Below are positions 1 to 10,560 of a stretch of 64,000 bases of DNA, in pieces; positions within the stretch are counted from its first letter, which is position 1, and every line of letters starts with the position of its first letter. The DNA is taken from positions 62,001-126,000 of the forward strand of contig NZ_MLHQ01000001.1 in assembly GCF_001999305.1 (NCBI RefSeq), written 5' to 3'. Position numbers and translations under genes: made by a program. Origin of the DNA: Rodentibacter myodis (lineage in GTDB: Bacteria; Pseudomonadota; Gammaproteobacteria; Enterobacterales; Pasteurellaceae). The notes below the pieces were generated by a model that made no database searches, was not told the DNA's origin, and was given only the letters and a program-made list of their open reading frames with translations.

Positions 1-603
1 TTAACGTAAGAAAGCCGGAATATTTTTCTCAAATTCGGCAATTTTGTCTTCGTGTTGAAGGGTTAAGCCGATATTATCCAAGCCTTCTAACAAGCAGTGG
101 CGGCGGAATTCATCCAGTTCAAAACGATAGATTTTGTCACCTACGGTGACGGTCGTTGCTTCTAAATCTACGTGAATTGTTTTTCCCTCATTTGCCCACA
201 CCCATTGGAAAATTTCTTCCACTTCTTCTTCGTTCAATCGAATTGGCAACATATGGTTGTTTAGACTGTTGTTGTAGAAAATATCCGCAAAACTTGGGGC
301 GATCATCACTTTAAAACCATAATCGGCTAATGCCCAAGGGGCGTGTTCACGGGAAGAACCGCAACCCAAATTTTTGCGTGCCAATAAAATGGTTGCGCCT
401 TGATATTGTGGAAAATTCAGTACAAATTCCGGATTCGGTTGTGTGCCTTCCGCATCTAAATAACGCCATTCGTGAAACAGATGTTTACCAAATCCCACGC
501 GGGTAATGGCTTGTAAAAATTGCTTTGGAATGATGGCATCGGTGTCCACATTGGCGGCATCCAATGGCACTACTAAGCCTGAAAGTTGTTTAAATCCTGC
601 CAT
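1..603 (-). CDS. leuD: 3-isopropylmalate dehydratase small subunit
   Basis: LeuD is the small (swivel-domain) subunit of isopropylmalate isomerase. With LeuC it converts 2-isopropylmalate to 3-isopropylmalate in cytoplasmic leucine synthesis. The 200-residue protein is full length for the family and carries the aconitase swivel-domain signature around residues 78-90 ([14 protein letters not shown]). The ATG has a good AAGGAG ribosome binding site. The gene starts 10 bases after leuC ends, so it is the last cistron of leuA-B-C-D as seen here. Its stop codon is the first three bases of the window, so its terminator is not visible. Identification is secure. Confidence 0.98.
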   Translation of the reverse strand: MAGFKQLSGLVVPLDAANVDTDAIIPKQFLQAITRVGFGKHLFHEWRYLDAEGTQPNPEFVLNFPQYQGATILLARKNLGCGSSREHAPWALADYGFKVMIAPSFADIFYNNSLNNHMLPIRLNEEEVEEIFQWVWANEGKTIHVDLEATTVTVGDKIYRFELDEFRRHCLLEGLDNIGLTLQHEDKIAEFEKNIPAFLR

Positions 604-613
604 TTTTCGCTCC

Positions 614-2023
614 TTAATTTAATGTTACATCACGAATATCAACGAATTTACCGTACATTGCCGCGGCGGCTGCCATTGCCGGGCTGACTAAATGCGTGCG
701 TCCGTTACGTCCTTGACGGCCTTCAAAATTACGGTTGGAAGTGGAAGCACAGCGTTCCCATTCACCAAGACGGTCATCGTTCATTCCCAAGCACATTGAA
801 CAGCCCGGATTACGCCATTGTGCACCGGCGGCAATAAAGATTTTATCCAAGCCTTCTTTTTCTGCCTGTTCTTTCACCAAACCGGAACCCGGCACAACCA
901 AAATACGTTTGACGTTATCGGCTTTTTTGCGACCTTTCATCACCGCCGCCGCCGCACGCAAATCTTCAATTCGTGAATTGGTGCAAGAACCGATAAATAC
1001 TTGATCAACAGGAATTTCCGTTAAATCGGTACCCGGTTCCAGCCCGATATATTGCAAGGCTTTTTCCGCCGAAGCACGTTGTACAGGATCAGTCATTTCA
1101 GCCGGATTCGGCACTTTTTGGGTAATGGCGATCACCTGTCCGGGGTTGGTTCCCCAAGTAACTTGTGGGGCGATATCTTTTGCTTCCAGTGTTACCACCG
1201 TATCAAATTGTGCATCATCATCGGATTTTAAGGTTTTCCAATATTCAACCGCTTCATCCCAATCTTTCCCTTTTGGCGCATAAGGGCGATCTTTTAAGTA
1301 AGCAAAGGTGGTTTCATCCGGTGCAATTAAGCCTGCTTTTGCCCCCATTTCGATTGCCATATTACATACAGTCATCCGCCCTTCCATTGAAAGATCGCGA
1401 ATGGCTTCGCCACAAAATTCCACTACGTGACCCGTGCCACCTGCCATAGTGGTTTTGCCGATAATGGCAAGAATAATATCTTTTGCCGTGATCCCCGCCG
1501 CGACTTTGCCACGCACTTCAATTTTCATACTTTTAGCACGGGCTTGTTTTAAAGTTTGGGTGGCTAAAACGTGTTCCACTTCGGATGTGCCGATACCGAA
1601 CGCCAATGCTCCAAATGCCCCGTGGGTTGCGGTGTGTGAGTCACCACAAACGATTGTCATACCCGGCAGGGTTAAACCTTGTTCCGGCCCCATCACGTGA
1701 ACGATACCTTGCTGTTTGGTGTTCATATCAAATAATTGAATACCGGTGGAGCGGGTGTTTTTCTCAAGTTCCAATACTTGGATTTTCGCCTGACCTTCCA
1801 ATTTATTTACATCACGCACTTGGGTGGAAATGCTGTGATCCATTGTGCCGAAAGTTTTGCCAACCTGACGGACTTGACGACCGGCAACACGCAAACCGTC
1901 AAAGGCTTGTGGACTGGTAACTTCGTGAATCAAATGACGGTTAATGTATAAAATCGGCGTTTCGCCTTCTGCTTCATACACGATATGGGAATCGAATAAT
2001 TTTTCGTAAAGTGTTTTTGCCAT
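614..2023 (-). CDS. leuC: 3-isopropylmalate dehydratase large subunit
   Basis: LeuC is the 4Fe-4S catalytic subunit of isopropylmalate isomerase, the partner of LeuD. The 469-residue product is the usual length. The cluster cysteines are visible: C347 in FIGSCTNSR, and C408 and C411 in GCSMCLGM. The [12 protein letters not shown] stretch near residue 127 is the conserved aconitase-family active-site segment. It lies between leuB and leuD on the same strand. The 107-base gap upstream of its start holds an inverted pair of uptake signals (2049-2086), which can form a stem-loop inside the operon and may damp read-through from leuB. Confidence 0.98.
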   Translation of the reverse strand: MAKTLYEKLFDSHIVYEAEGETPILYINRHLIHEVTSPQAFDGLRVAGRQVRQVGKTFGTMDHSISTQVRDVNKLEGQAKIQVLELEKNTRSTGIQLFDMNTKQQGIVHVMGPEQGLTLPGMTIVCGDSHTATHGAFGALAFGIGTSEVEHVLATQTLKQARAKSMKIEVRGKVAAGITAKDIILAIIGKTTMAGGTGHVVEFCGEAIRDLSMEGRMTVCNMAIEMGAKAGLIAPDETTFAYLKDRPYAPKGKDWDEAVEYWKTLKSDDDAQFDTVVTLEAKDIAPQVTWGTNPGQVIAITQKVPNPAEMTDPVQRASAEKALQYIGLEPGTDLTEIPVDQVFIGSCTNSRIEDLRAAAAVMKGRKKADNVKRILVVPGSGLVKEQAEKEGLDKIFIAAGAQWRNPGCSMCLGMNDDRLGEWERCASTSNRNFEGRQGRNGRTHLVSPAMAAAAAMYGKFVDIRDVTLN

Positions 2024-2048
2024 AATGTTTTTCTCAATCGTTAGGGAA

Positions 2049-2086
2049 AAGTGCGGTCAAAATTGAGGGTGTTTTTAACCGCACTT
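2049..2086. repeat. Inverted uptake-signal pair between leuB and leuC
   Basis: AAGTGCGGT at 2049-2057 and its complement ACCGCACTT at 2078-2086 face each other across a 20-base loop. Inverted uptake-signal pairs often double as intrinsic terminators in Pasteurellaceae. Here the pair lies inside an operon, so partial termination is an inference, not something the sequence proves. Confidence 0.7.
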
Positions 2087-2130
2087 TGAAAAATGTTGCT
2101 TTCTTATAAATCAAGAAAAGCAGATTTCGT

Positions 2131-3234
<1,104 letters not shown>

Positions 3235-3772
3235 TTACTTTTCTTTGCTTCGCCAAAGAAAAGTAACTATTTTTGTTTGTTGGGGTTTCGCCCAATGGGC
3301 GACCTACTTTTCTTTGCTTGTGCAAAGCAAAGTAGGCAAAAGAAACACACCCCAGTTAAATTGCTAATCTTTGCTTGGTTTCAATTTTCTTGACGGCAAT
3401 TTTCTCAACTCGCCGTAAACGGCTCAAACAGACGAAAATTGCCTAAAAATTGAAAGTCGCAAAGGCAATTTATATGGGACCCCGAATTAATCGGCACATT
3501 ATTTGAAAAGTGCGGTTAGTTTTAACAATATTTTTAAGATATAAGAATATCTAAAATTTTAACCGCACTTTATCGGGTTCCCTTCTTTTCCGCCTTTGTG
3601 GAATTGAATTTGTAGGAAATTTTCGTCTGTTTGAGCCACATAGTGGCGAGTTCAGAAAATTTCCGTTAAGCAAATTCAATGGAACAAAGGAAACAAGGAA
3701 AAGCCGGGAGCCTTTTTCTTTGCCTTCTTTCTTTTGGGCAAGCAAAAGAAAGAAGGTCGCCCTTTCGGGCGA
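3235..3772. repeat. Large imperfect inverted repeat filling the leuA-leuB gap
   Basis: The gap between leuA and leuB (3208-3787) holds no gene. It is a two-armed inverted repeat centred near 3539. Each outer end carries a long hairpin: perfect 13-base arms at 3235-3247/3254-3266, arms with one mismatch at 3304-3317/3322-3335, and perfect 14-base arms at 3723-3736/3743-3756. Beside each is a TCGCCC/GGGCGA mini-hairpin (3288-3302 and 3757-3772). The inner arms share GGCTCAAACAGACGAAAATT in opposite orientation, near 3420-3440 and 3617-3638. An inverted uptake-signal pair (3508-3516 and 3562-3570) lies at the centre. A shorter relative lies between fabH and fabD. Confidence 0.8.
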
Positions 3773-3787
3773 AATCCGAAACGAAAG

Positions 3788-5335
3788 TTAATGATGTTTA
3801 TGATTCTTAATATCCGCCACTTTATGCGCACGATAAATCGCATTAATAGCGTGAACTAACGCCAACGCAGAAGATTCCACAATATCCGTTGCCAAGCCCA
3901 CACCGTGGAATTTGCGGCCTTCGTGTTCAACCACAATATCTACTTGCCCCAATGCTTCCGCGCCTTCGCCTTTGGCGGTTAAGTTATAATGGGACATTTT
4001 GATGTCAAGACCGGTTAAGTTCAAAATCGCATTGTAAACCGCATCAACCGGCCCATTACCACCGATAGAAGAGGTGCTTAATTTTTCGCCGTCTAATTTT
4101 AATTGCACGAATGCGGTTGCCGGATATTCTTTGGTGGAATGAGCGGATAATTTATCCAACACTAAACGATCTTCATCGCCTTGTTGCATATCAATAAACG
4201 CCAAGGCTTCCAAGTCATAATCAAATACCTGACCTTTTTTATCCGCCAATTTCAAGAAGGCATCGTACAATTTATCCAAATCGTAGTCTTGCTCGGTGTA
4301 GCCCATATCCGTCATATGACCTTTCACCGCTGCACGACCGGAACGGGCGGTTAAGTTTAATTTTTCTTTTTTCAAGCCAATGCTTTCCGGCGACATAATT
4401 TCGTAGGTATTTTTGTTTTTCAACATACCGTCTTGGTGAATACCGGAAGAATGTGCGAAAGCATTAGATCCCACAATGGCTTTGTTCGGTTGAATCGGCA
4501 TATTGCAAAGTTGGCTCACCATTTGGCTGACACGGTGAATTTCTTGCGTATTGATACGGGTATCCACACCAAACAACTCTTGGCGGGTTTTAATTGCCAT
4601 CACCACTTCTTCTAATGCCGTATTGCCGGCACGTTCACCAATACCGTTAATGGTACATTCAATTTGACGTGCGCCATTTTGCACCGCAGTTAAGGAATTT
4701 GCGGTCGCCATTCCTAAATCATTATGGCAATGCACAGAAATAACGGCTTTGTCGATATTCGGCACACGGTTTCTTACTTGGGCGATAATGTTGCCGTATT
4801 CCGTTGGCAAGCAATAACCCACCGTGTCGGGAATATTCACCGTCGTTGCGCCGGCATTGATTGCCGCTTCCACAATACGACAAATATTATCAATACCGGT
4901 ACGCCCTGCATCTTCGCAAGAAAATTCCACATCATCGGTGTAGTTACGCGCGCGTTTTACTGCGGCGACCGCCATTTCCACCACATCATCAAAAGAACGT
5001 TTTAATTTAGCTTCAACGTGTAATGCGGAGCTGGCAATGAAAGTATGGATACGGAAGGCTTCCGCCAATTTTAAGGCTTCATAAGCCGCATCAATATCTT
5101 TATCGACCGCACGGGATAAGGCGGCAACCCGTGAATTTTTAATATGGTGGGCAATGGTTTGAACAGACTCAAAATCCCCTTGAGAAGACACCGGAAAGCC
5201 CACTTCCATCACATCCACGCCCAAGCGTTCTAACGCCAAAGCAATTTGCAATTTTTCTTTTACCGTCAAACTGGCTTTCAATGCCTGTTCGCCGTCACGC
5301 AAGGTGGTGTCAAAAATAATTACGCGATCTGTCAT
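3788..5335 (-). CDS. leuA: 2-isopropylmalate synthase
   Basis: LeuA condenses acetyl-CoA with 2-oxoisovalerate, the committed step of leucine synthesis, and is feedback-inhibited by leucine. The start chosen is ATG at 5335, giving [17 protein letters not shown] and 515 residues. It has an AAAGGA ribosome site and matches the family N-terminus; an in-frame ATG 51 bases upstream lacks this support. DTTLRDGEQ (metal and substrate site) and [10 protein letters not shown] (metal-binding HxH) mark the catalytic TIM barrel. The C-terminal third, including [16 protein letters not shown], is the LeuA dimer regulatory domain. Expression is predicted to be controlled by the leuL attenuator upstream. Confidence 0.98.
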   Translation of the reverse strand: MTDRVIIFDTTLRDGEQALKASLTVKEKLQIALALERLGVDVMEVGFPVSSQGDFESVQTIAHHIKNSRVAALSRAVDKDIDAAYEALKLAEAFRIHTFIASSALHVEAKLKRSFDDVVEMAVAAVKRARNYTDDVEFSCEDAGRTGIDNICRIVEAAINAGATTVNIPDTVGYCLPTEYGNIIAQVRNRVPNIDKAVISVHCHNDLGMATANSLTAVQNGARQIECTINGIGERAGNTALEEVVMAIKTRQELFGVDTRINTQEIHRVSQMVSQLCNMPIQPNKAIVGSNAFAHSSGIHQDGMLKNKNTYEIMSPESIGLKKEKLNLTARSGRAAVKGHMTDMGYTEQDYDLDKLYDAFLKLADKKGQVFDYDLEALAFIDMQQGDEDRLVLDKLSAHSTKEYPATAFVQLKLDGEKLSTSSIGGNGPVDAVYNAILNLTGLDIKMSHYNLTAKGEGAEALGQVDIVVEHEGRKFHGVGLATDIVESSALALVHAINAIYRAHKVADIKNHKHH

Positions 5336-5403
5336 AACGATGTCCTTTAAAAATGTCCTTTTAAATAGTGCCGAAAGTGCGGTCAATTTTCTGCATTTTT
5401 TTA

Positions 5404-5436
5404 CAAAAAAACCCGCAGCTTTATGGCGTGCGGGTT
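5404..5436 (-). terminator. leu operon attenuator (intrinsic terminator)
   Basis: On the minus strand, AACCCGCA (5436-5429) pairs perfectly with TGCGGGTT (5417-5410) and is followed by a run of seven T. Its 5' arm contains CCGCAC (5433-5428). This is complementary to GTGCGG inside the last codons of the leuL leader peptide (5488-5483), so an alternative antiterminator can form. This is the classical amino-acid attenuation layout. It lies about 70 bases upstream of the leuA start. Confidence 0.88.
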
Positions 5437-5478
5437 AACAATGAGGAGATTTACATATAACAATTTCTTATCCACAAC

Positions 5479-5538
5479 CTAGCCGCACAAAGAATGTGTG
5501 AGCAGCAGATTGAGTGATAAAGAAACGGAAAAAAACAT
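5479..5538 (-). CDS. leuL: leu operon leader peptide
   Basis: This 19-codon reading frame encodes MFFSVSLSLNLLLTHSLCG. Six of the 19 residues are leucine, with three consecutive leucine codons (CTG CTG CTC) at codons 11-13. An AGGA ribosome site precedes the ATG, and a terminator hairpin follows about 40 bases after the stop. Leucine shortage should stall the ribosome at the triplet, free GTGCGG in codons 17-19 to pair with the terminator's 5' arm, and allow read-through into leuA. The peptide is too short for routine gene calling. Evidence is entirely from sequence and layout; similarity to other leuL peptides is in composition only. Confidence 0.9.
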   Translation of the reverse strand: MFFSVSLSLNLLLTHSLCG

Positions 5539-5575
5539 AAAAAATCCTATGAAAATCTTGTGTAAAACGTTTGCT

Positions 5576-5603
5576 ATCTTACGAATAAATAAAAGGCTGT
5601 CAA
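5576..5603 (-). promoter_or_regulatory. Probable leu operon promoter
   Basis: On the minus strand a perfect TTGACA (5603-5598) is followed after 16 bases by TAAGAT (5581-5576, four of six matches to TATAAT). Transcription would begin about 30-35 bases before the leuL ATG. The position is right for a leader transcript that contains leuL and the attenuator. Confidence 0.7.
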
Positions 5604-5773
5604 ATGCTTTTTTAGTGTTTTATGCCTGAATTTAAGCTGTATTTAAACAATAAATAGTGGATTTTTCTTCTAAATTTTTCATTCTTAGCATATTGCACTA
5701 GAAAATCAAATTTCGTCCCTTTTTTCCTCTATGATTCCAATCTTGTGAAAAATAATTCATTTTTCTTTATTTC

Positions 5774-5834
5774 TGGGAAATCGATCGCAAAAGTGCGGTG
5801 AAAAACTCGTGTATTTTTTGATTTGTTTCATAAT
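5774..5834 (+). promoter_or_regulatory. CRP-S (competence regulatory) site and -10 of dprA
   Basis: TGGGA-N6-TCGCA at 5774-5789 differs by one base from the Sxy-dependent CRP-S core TGCGA-N6-TCGCA. A CATAAT -10 candidate lies at 5829-5834, about 50 bases from the site centre, which suits class I activation near -60. dprA is a known member of the Sxy/CRP competence regulon in H. influenzae. An uptake signal (5791-5799) directly abuts the site. Confidence 0.75.
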
Positions 5835-5865
5835 CGGATATTTTTTGAAAGAGGGAGGAAAAGAA

Positions 5866-6987
5866 ATGGATAACATTAATGAAACACTACTTCGTTTAAT
5901 GCAAGTGCCAAGGATTGGGGGCGTGGCGATTGAGAGGATTTTGGCGAACATTACGTTGGAAGAATTGTTGAATTATGACAAAGGGATGTTATCGCAACTC
6001 GGTTGGACGGGGATTCAGATTCGCCGTTGGTTTAAGCCGGAGAGAAAATTTATTGATCCCGTATTGGAATGGGCGGAAAAAGAGGGCAATCATTTAGTGA
6101 ATTATTTTTCCCCTTTTTATCCTTTTTTATTGAAGCAAATTGCGAGTTTTCCGCCGCTTTTGTTTGTAAAAGGAAATATAACGGCGATTTCACAACGGCA
6201 AATGGCAATTGTAGGTAGTCGGCATTGTTCCCTTTACGGCGAATATTGGGCGAAATATTTTGCCACGGAATTATCCCTTGCAGGATTCACCATTACCAGT
6301 GGGTTGGCATTGGGCATTGACGGTTATTGCCATAAATCGGTGGTGGAGATAAAAGGGCAGACGATTGCGGTGTTAGGCAGTGGCATTGAGAATATTTATC
6401 CGACCAAACATCATTTTTTGGCGGATGAAATTTTATCGCACAATGGGGCGTTGGTTTCAGAATTTTTACCTCATCAGCCCCCGATTGCGGCAAATTTTCC
6501 CCGCCGTAATCGGATTATTAGTGGGCTTTCGGTGGGGACATTGGTGGTTGAAGCCACGGAAAAAAGCGGTTCGCTGATCACGGCACGTTATGCTTTAGAA
6601 CAAAATCGGGAAATTTTTGCCGTGCCGGGCAATATTCAAAGTGAATTTAGCCGAGGCTGTAATCACTTGATCAAGCAAGGGGCGATGTTGGTGGAAAATG
6701 TGAAGGATATTTTGGATACCCTGTATCAACATTCAATTCATAGCCAAACAGAAATCGATTTTGATCAAATTGCGGTTGAAAATTACACTCCGCCGCCGAA
6801 TCCCCGCCGTGTGGTTGAATCGCCAAGTCATCCAAAACTTTACGCCCGAATAGGCTATACGCCGGTGAGCATTGATGATTTGGCACAGGAATTTGGTTTA
6901 TCCGTTGATGTGTTGTTGGTTCAACTTTTGGATTTGGAATTACAGGATTTGATTTTGTGTGAAAACGGGCTTTATAAACGTGTGTAG
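5866..6987 (+). CDS. dprA: DNA processing protein DprA (competence)
   Basis: DprA binds incoming single-stranded DNA in the cytoplasm and loads RecA during natural transformation. The start at 5866 follows a strong GAGGGAGG ribosome site and gives 373 residues, the family's usual size; an upstream in-frame start lacks this support. The N-terminal 100 residues fit the helical domain. The Rossmann-like core spans about 105-285, with GSRHCSLYG at 117-125, [10 protein letters not shown] at 144-153 and [12 protein letters not shown] at 211-222. The last 60 residues look like the winged-helix DML1-like domain. It is divergent from leuL-leuABCD and followed 40 bases later by yaaA. A CRP-S site upstream fits competence induction. 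Confidence 0.97.
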   Translation: MDNINETLLRLMQVPRIGGVAIERILANITLEELLNYDKGMLSQLGWTGIQIRRWFKPERKFIDPVLEWAEKEGNHLVNYFSPFYPFLLKQIASFPPLLFVKGNITAISQRQMAIVGSRHCSLYGEYWAKYFATELSLAGFTITSGLALGIDGYCHKSVVEIKGQTIAVLGSGIENIYPTKHHFLADEILSHNGALVSEFLPHQPPIAANFPRRNRIISGLSVGTLVVEATEKSGSLITARYALEQNREIFAVPGNIQSEFSRGCNHLIKQGAMLVENVKDILDTLYQHSIHSQTEIDFDQIAVENYTPPPNPRRVVESPSHPKLYARIGYTPVSIDDLAQEFGLSVDVLLVQLLDLELQDLILCENGLYKRV

Positions 6988-7027
6988 AATTGTGCTAAAA
7001 TGACGCCTTCATTTTTTAGGAGAAGCT

Positions 7028-7804
7028 ATGTTAGCGATTATTTCCCCCGCCAAAACCTTGGATTTTGAAAGTGCGGTCAGAAAATTTCCTGTTTTTCAAC
7101 CGCACTTAACGGATTATAGCGAGCAATTAATTGATCTTTGCCGCCGTCTTTCTCCGCAAGAGATTGCCTCTTTAATGTCGATTAGCGATAAACTGGCCGG
7201 TTTAAATGCCGCCCGTTTTGCCGAGTGGACAACGGATCATAATGAACAAAATTCACGTCCGGCGATTTTTGCGTTTAAAGGCGATGTTTATACCGGTTTG
7301 GATGTGGATTCATTATCGGACGAAGATATTCATTATGCACAATCCCATCTTCGTATGCTTTCCGGTTTGTATGGTTTGTTGCAACCCCTTGATTTGATGC
7401 AGCCATACCGCTTGGAAATGGGAACAAAATTGGCAAATACCAAAGGCAAAGATCTTTATGCGTTTTGGGGTGATGTAATTACACAATCGGTGCAGCAAGC
7501 CTTGGATAAGCAAGGTGATAAGGTGTTGATCAATCTTGCTTCCGATGAATATTATAAATCCGTCAAAGAAAGCAAATTGAATGCTCAAATTGTGAAGCCG
7601 ATTTTTTTGGATAATAAAAATGGTACATATAAAGTGGTCAGCTTTTATGCGAAAAAAGCCCGTGGTTTAATGTGCCGCTATATCATCCAAAACCGTTTAA
7701 CCCAAGTGGAGCAACTAAAGGACTTTGACCTTGGCGGCTATTGGTTTGACAGTGTTTCTTCTTCCTCAAAAGAATTGGTATTTAAACGAGATCATAATGA
7801 ATAA
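7028..7804 (+). CDS. yaaA: Peroxide stress protein YaaA (DUF328)
   Basis: YaaA limits intracellular free iron and so protects DNA and protein during hydrogen peroxide stress in E. coli; its biochemical activity is a DNA-binding protein of unclear reaction. The 258-residue product matches the family throughout, from [15 protein letters not shown] to the [14 protein letters not shown] segment. The start has a TTAGGAGAAG ribosome site. Two uptake signals in opposite orientation lie inside codons 14-27 (7069-7077 and 7099-7107), encoding the SAV and PHL residues. The stop overlaps the start of the next gene by 8 bases, implying translational coupling. Confidence 0.96.
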   Translation: MLAIISPAKTLDFESAVRKFPVFQPHLTDYSEQLIDLCRRLSPQEIASLMSISDKLAGLNAARFAEWTTDHNEQNSRPAIFAFKGDVYTGLDVDSLSDEDIHYAQSHLRMLSGLYGLLQPLDLMQPYRLEMGTKLANTKGKDLYAFWGDVITQSVQQALDKQGDKVLINLASDEYYKSVKESKLNAQIVKPIFLDNKNGTYKVVSFYAKKARGLMCRYIIQNRLTQVEQLKDFDLGGYWFDSVSSSSKELVFKRDHNE

Positions 7805-8378
7805 AATTTTTGTTATTTTGACCGCACTTTTCCTTTCTGCCTGTGCCGCCAAGCCTACACAGCTTGATGTGCCGGAACAAATTAAACACCAAAATAAAAC
7901 CTATCGCTTGGCAAATGGGCAGGATTTAGGCACGGTGGCACGTTATGTTTATTTGAGCAAACCCGATACTTTAACGAATTGGACGTCGCAAATTGAGGTT
8001 TTGTTTGATCGCAATGCACAACATCGTTCTATCAAAGATCGTATTATTTTGCGTGAGCGGGTCTATCGTAATACTGAGGTGAAAACCTTTAAATTAAGCC
8101 CGGTGAAGGATACTCAAGGTAAAAAAGATGAGGGGTTGATCGGTTATGTGGTGTATGCCCCTTCACAAACCGACCCTTTGTGGCAAGTGGATGTGATGAC
8201 GGGAAAAGAAATGCCACAATGTGGTTTTGTGCAGTTTCAGTATTCGCAAAAAGTGAAAAATAGCCGTCATTTGAGCGAGGAAAAAGTGTTGCAACATTTG
8301 CAAAAATATTTGATTACCAAAGAAATGAAAGCATTAGAGAAGATGCCGTGGCAATGGCATTGCCAAAATCGAGAATAA
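7797..8378 (+). CDS. Small lipoprotein of unknown function
   Basis: The 193-residue product begins [20 protein letters not shown]. This is a lipoprotein signal peptide with lipobox LSAC, so the mature protein should be acylated at C16 and membrane anchored facing the periplasm. The start at 7797 overlaps the end of yaaA by 8 bases; a longer in-frame start inside yaaA would bury the signal peptide. The remainder is a soluble domain with no motif I recognise. An uptake signal (7821-7829) encodes the TAL of the signal peptide. H. influenzae has a conserved hypothetical gene in this position between yaaA and pfkA. Function is not known to me. Confidence 0.88.
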   Translation: MNKIFVILTALFLSACAAKPTQLDVPEQIKHQNKTYRLANGQDLGTVARYVYLSKPDTLTNWTSQIEVLFDRNAQHRSIKDRIILRERVYRNTEVKTFKLSPVKDTQGKKDEGLIGYVVYAPSQTDPLWQVDVMTGKEMPQCGFVQFQYSQKVKNSRHLSEEKVLQHLQKYLITKEMKALEKMPWQWHCQNRE

Positions 8379-8498
8379 AATTTTACCTAGATCAAAAGGT
8401 GAATGAATTTCTCAAATTTTTTCTAGAGTGGCAGATATGAATGGTGTAACCTTAGCAACGTTTCTTATTTCTTAAATTTAATACAAAGTAGGTTGTAT

Positions 8499-9464
8499 AT
8501 GATTAAAAAAATTGCAGTATTAACAAGTGGTGGTGATGCACCGGGTATGAACGCCGCAATCCGTGGTGTAGTACGCGCAGCCCTTGCCGAAGGCTTGGAA
8601 GTGTTTGGTATCTTTGATGGTTATCAAGGGTTATATAACAACAATATCAAACAACTCAATCGTTATAGCGTATCCGATATTATTAACCGTGGCGGTACGT
8701 TTTTAGGCTCGGCACGTTTCCCGGAATTTAAAGATCCGGCGGTACGGGCGAAATGTGCGGAAATTTTACGTTCTCACGGCATTGATGCCCTTGTGGTAAT
8801 TGGTGGTGACGGTTCTTATATGGGGGCGAAACTTTTAACGGAAGAACACGGTTTCCCTTGTGTTGGTATTCCGGGAACGATTGATAACGATGTGGCTGGT
8901 ACAGACTACACCATTGGTTATCAAACTGCGTTACAAACTGCGGTGGATGCGATCGACCGTTTGCGTGATACGTCCAGTTCACACCAACGTATTTCGATTG
9001 TTGAAATTATGGGTCGTCATTGTAGCGATTTAACCATCTCAGCCGGTATTGCAGGTGGTTGTGAATATATTGTGGCGTCTGAAATGGAATTTAACCGTGA
9101 AGAGTTAATCCAACAAATTGAACGTAGCATTATTCGTGGAAAACGTCACGCCATTGTTGCAATTACCGAATTGATTACCGATGTTCATTCCCTTGCCAAA
9201 GAAATTGAAGCACGCGTAGGACACGAAACCCGTGCAACCGTATTAGGGCATATTCAACGTGGCGGTACGCCTTGTGCCTTTGACCGTATTTTGGCTTCAC
9301 GTATGGGCGTTTATGCGGTGGATCTTCTTCTTCAAGGAAAAGGGGGATACTGCGTAGGAATTCAAAACGAACAACTTGTTCACCACGATATTATTGATGC
9401 GATCAATAATATGCGCCGCGAATTTAAAGCCGATTGGTTAGAAGTGGCGAAACGCTTGGAATAA
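8499..9464 (+). CDS. pfkA: ATP-dependent 6-phosphofructokinase
   Basis: PfkA phosphorylates fructose 6-phosphate to fructose 1,6-bisphosphate, the committed step of glycolysis. The 321-residue product has the bacterial PfkA motifs. [15 protein letters not shown] (ATP site) is at residues 9-23, GGDGSYMGA is near 102-110, and [16 protein letters not shown] around residue 124 contains the catalytic aspartate. The ATG at 8499 was chosen over an in-frame TTG two codons upstream because AGGT sits at proper distance and the N-terminus then matches the family. It stands alone. A GC-rich hairpin made partly from an uptake signal (9487-9515) follows and probably terminates it. Confidence 0.98.
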   Translation: MIKKIAVLTSGGDAPGMNAAIRGVVRAALAEGLEVFGIFDGYQGLYNNNIKQLNRYSVSDIINRGGTFLGSARFPEFKDPAVRAKCAEILRSHGIDALVVIGGDGSYMGAKLLTEEHGFPCVGIPGTIDNDVAGTDYTIGYQTALQTAVDAIDRLRDTSSSHQRISIVEIMGRHCSDLTISAGIAGGCEYIVASEMEFNREELIQQIERSIIRGKRHAIVAITELITDVHSLAKEIEARVGHETRATVLGHIQRGGTPCAFDRILASRMGVYAVDLLLQGKGGYCVGIQNEQLVHHDIIDAINNMRREFKADWLEVAKRLE

Positions 9465-9562
9465 TTTGATTGATGATTCTTCAGTAAAGTGCGGTTGTTT
9501 TCAGCCGCCTTTTTATTTGCTATCATCCACGCTTTCTAAACATCAGTATTAAGGTTTAATCA

Positions 9563-10549
9563 ATGTTTACGGGACTTCTTATCGGGATGGCTTTTGGCAT
9601 CCTCCTTCAACGAACACAATTCTGTTTTGTCTCAGGCTTTCGCCGTTTGTTATTTGAAAAAAATACCCGATTTTTAACCGCACTTTTGCTTGCCGTGACG
9701 GTGCAATCTATCGGTTTATTTGGGCTTGCCGAATTAGAACTCATCAACATTCCGAATACAACGTTGCCGATTGTCGCAACGGTGGCGGGCGGATTATTGT
9801 TTGGTATTGGTATGGTGCTGAGTAATTGCTGTGGAAGTGGTGCTTGGTTTCGTTCGGCAGAAGGGGCGTTGGGTAGCCTGCTTGCCTTAGTTGCCTTTGC
9901 CATCACAATGGCGGCGACACAAACAGGAAGTCTTCACCAATTTGTAAACCGTTGGACACAGCAAACGACAGAATGGGATAACATTTACTTAACCTTGTCT
10001 ATTTCACCTTGGTGGTTGGTGGCGGCTTTAGTGCTATCTACATTCGTTTTATTGCTTCGGCGCGACAATCTATCACAAAGTAAAAATCTTTCTTTTTTTG
10101 ACCGCACTTTTAAACAACCTTGGCACCCTTATTGGGGTGGATTGTTAATTAGTTTACTTGGTGTAGTCGCGTGGTATTTGAGTGCGCAAACCGGGCGTCA
10201 TTACGGTTATGGCATTGCCGTGCCTTCCGCCAATGTTGTGCAATATTTAGTCATTGGACAACAGCGTTATTTAAACTGGGGTAGTTTCTTTGTGCTAGGC
10301 ATTCCTCTTGGGGCTTTTTTAATGGCGAAAATCAGTGGTGATTTTTGCTTAAGAATGCCTGCCCCGAAAGAAGCATTACGCCGAATTTTAGGCGGTATTG
10401 TGATGGGATTAGGGGCAGCGTTTGCCGGCGGTTGCTCGGTGACCAATACATTGGTTGCAACGGCTTATTTTTCTTGGCAGGGCTGGATTGCCACAGGGTG
10501 TATTTTAATTGGATTTTGGCTTGGCAATAAATGGATTGTGAAAAGATAA
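9563..10549 (+). CDS. YeeE/YedE family sulfur-compound permease
   Basis: This is a 328-residue polytopic inner-membrane protein of the YeeE/YedE (TsuA-like) family, whose studied members import thiosulfate. Two related halves are visible. Family-type cysteines occur at C21 (RTQFCFVSG), C89-C90 (VLSNCCGSGAWFR), C262 and C291 (FAGGCSVTNTLVA); conserved cysteines relay the sulfur compound in this family. Roughly nine to ten hydrophobic segments fit. The next gene, a rhodanese lipoprotein, starts 11 bases after it ends, so the two likely form a sulfur uptake and transfer operon. The exact substrate is inferred, not shown. Confidence 0.88.
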   Translation: MFTGLLIGMAFGILLQRTQFCFVSGFRRLLFEKNTRFLTALLLAVTVQSIGLFGLAELELINIPNTTLPIVATVAGGLLFGIGMVLSNCCGSGAWFRSAEGALGSLLALVAFAITMAATQTGSLHQFVNRWTQQTTEWDNIYLTLSISPWWLVAALVLSTFVLLLRRDNLSQSKNLSFFDRTFKQPWHPYWGGLLISLLGVVAWYLSAQTGRHYGYGIAVPSANVVQYLVIGQQRYLNWGSFFVLGIPLGAFLMAKISGDFCLRMPAPKEALRRILGGIVMGLGAAFAGGCSVTNTLVATAYFSWQGWIATGCILIGFWLGNKWIVKR

Positions 10550-10560
10550 AAGGAAAAAAG

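Noticed and set aside
5336-5386. 17-codon longer start for leuA
   Set aside because: The downstream ATG at 5335 has AAAGGA at good spacing and restores the family N-terminus; the extension overlaps an uptake signal.
5468-5476. TTATCCACA DnaA box in the leu leader
   Set aside because: A single perfect box without neighbours; one such site is likely by chance or a minor regulatory site and does not suggest an origin.
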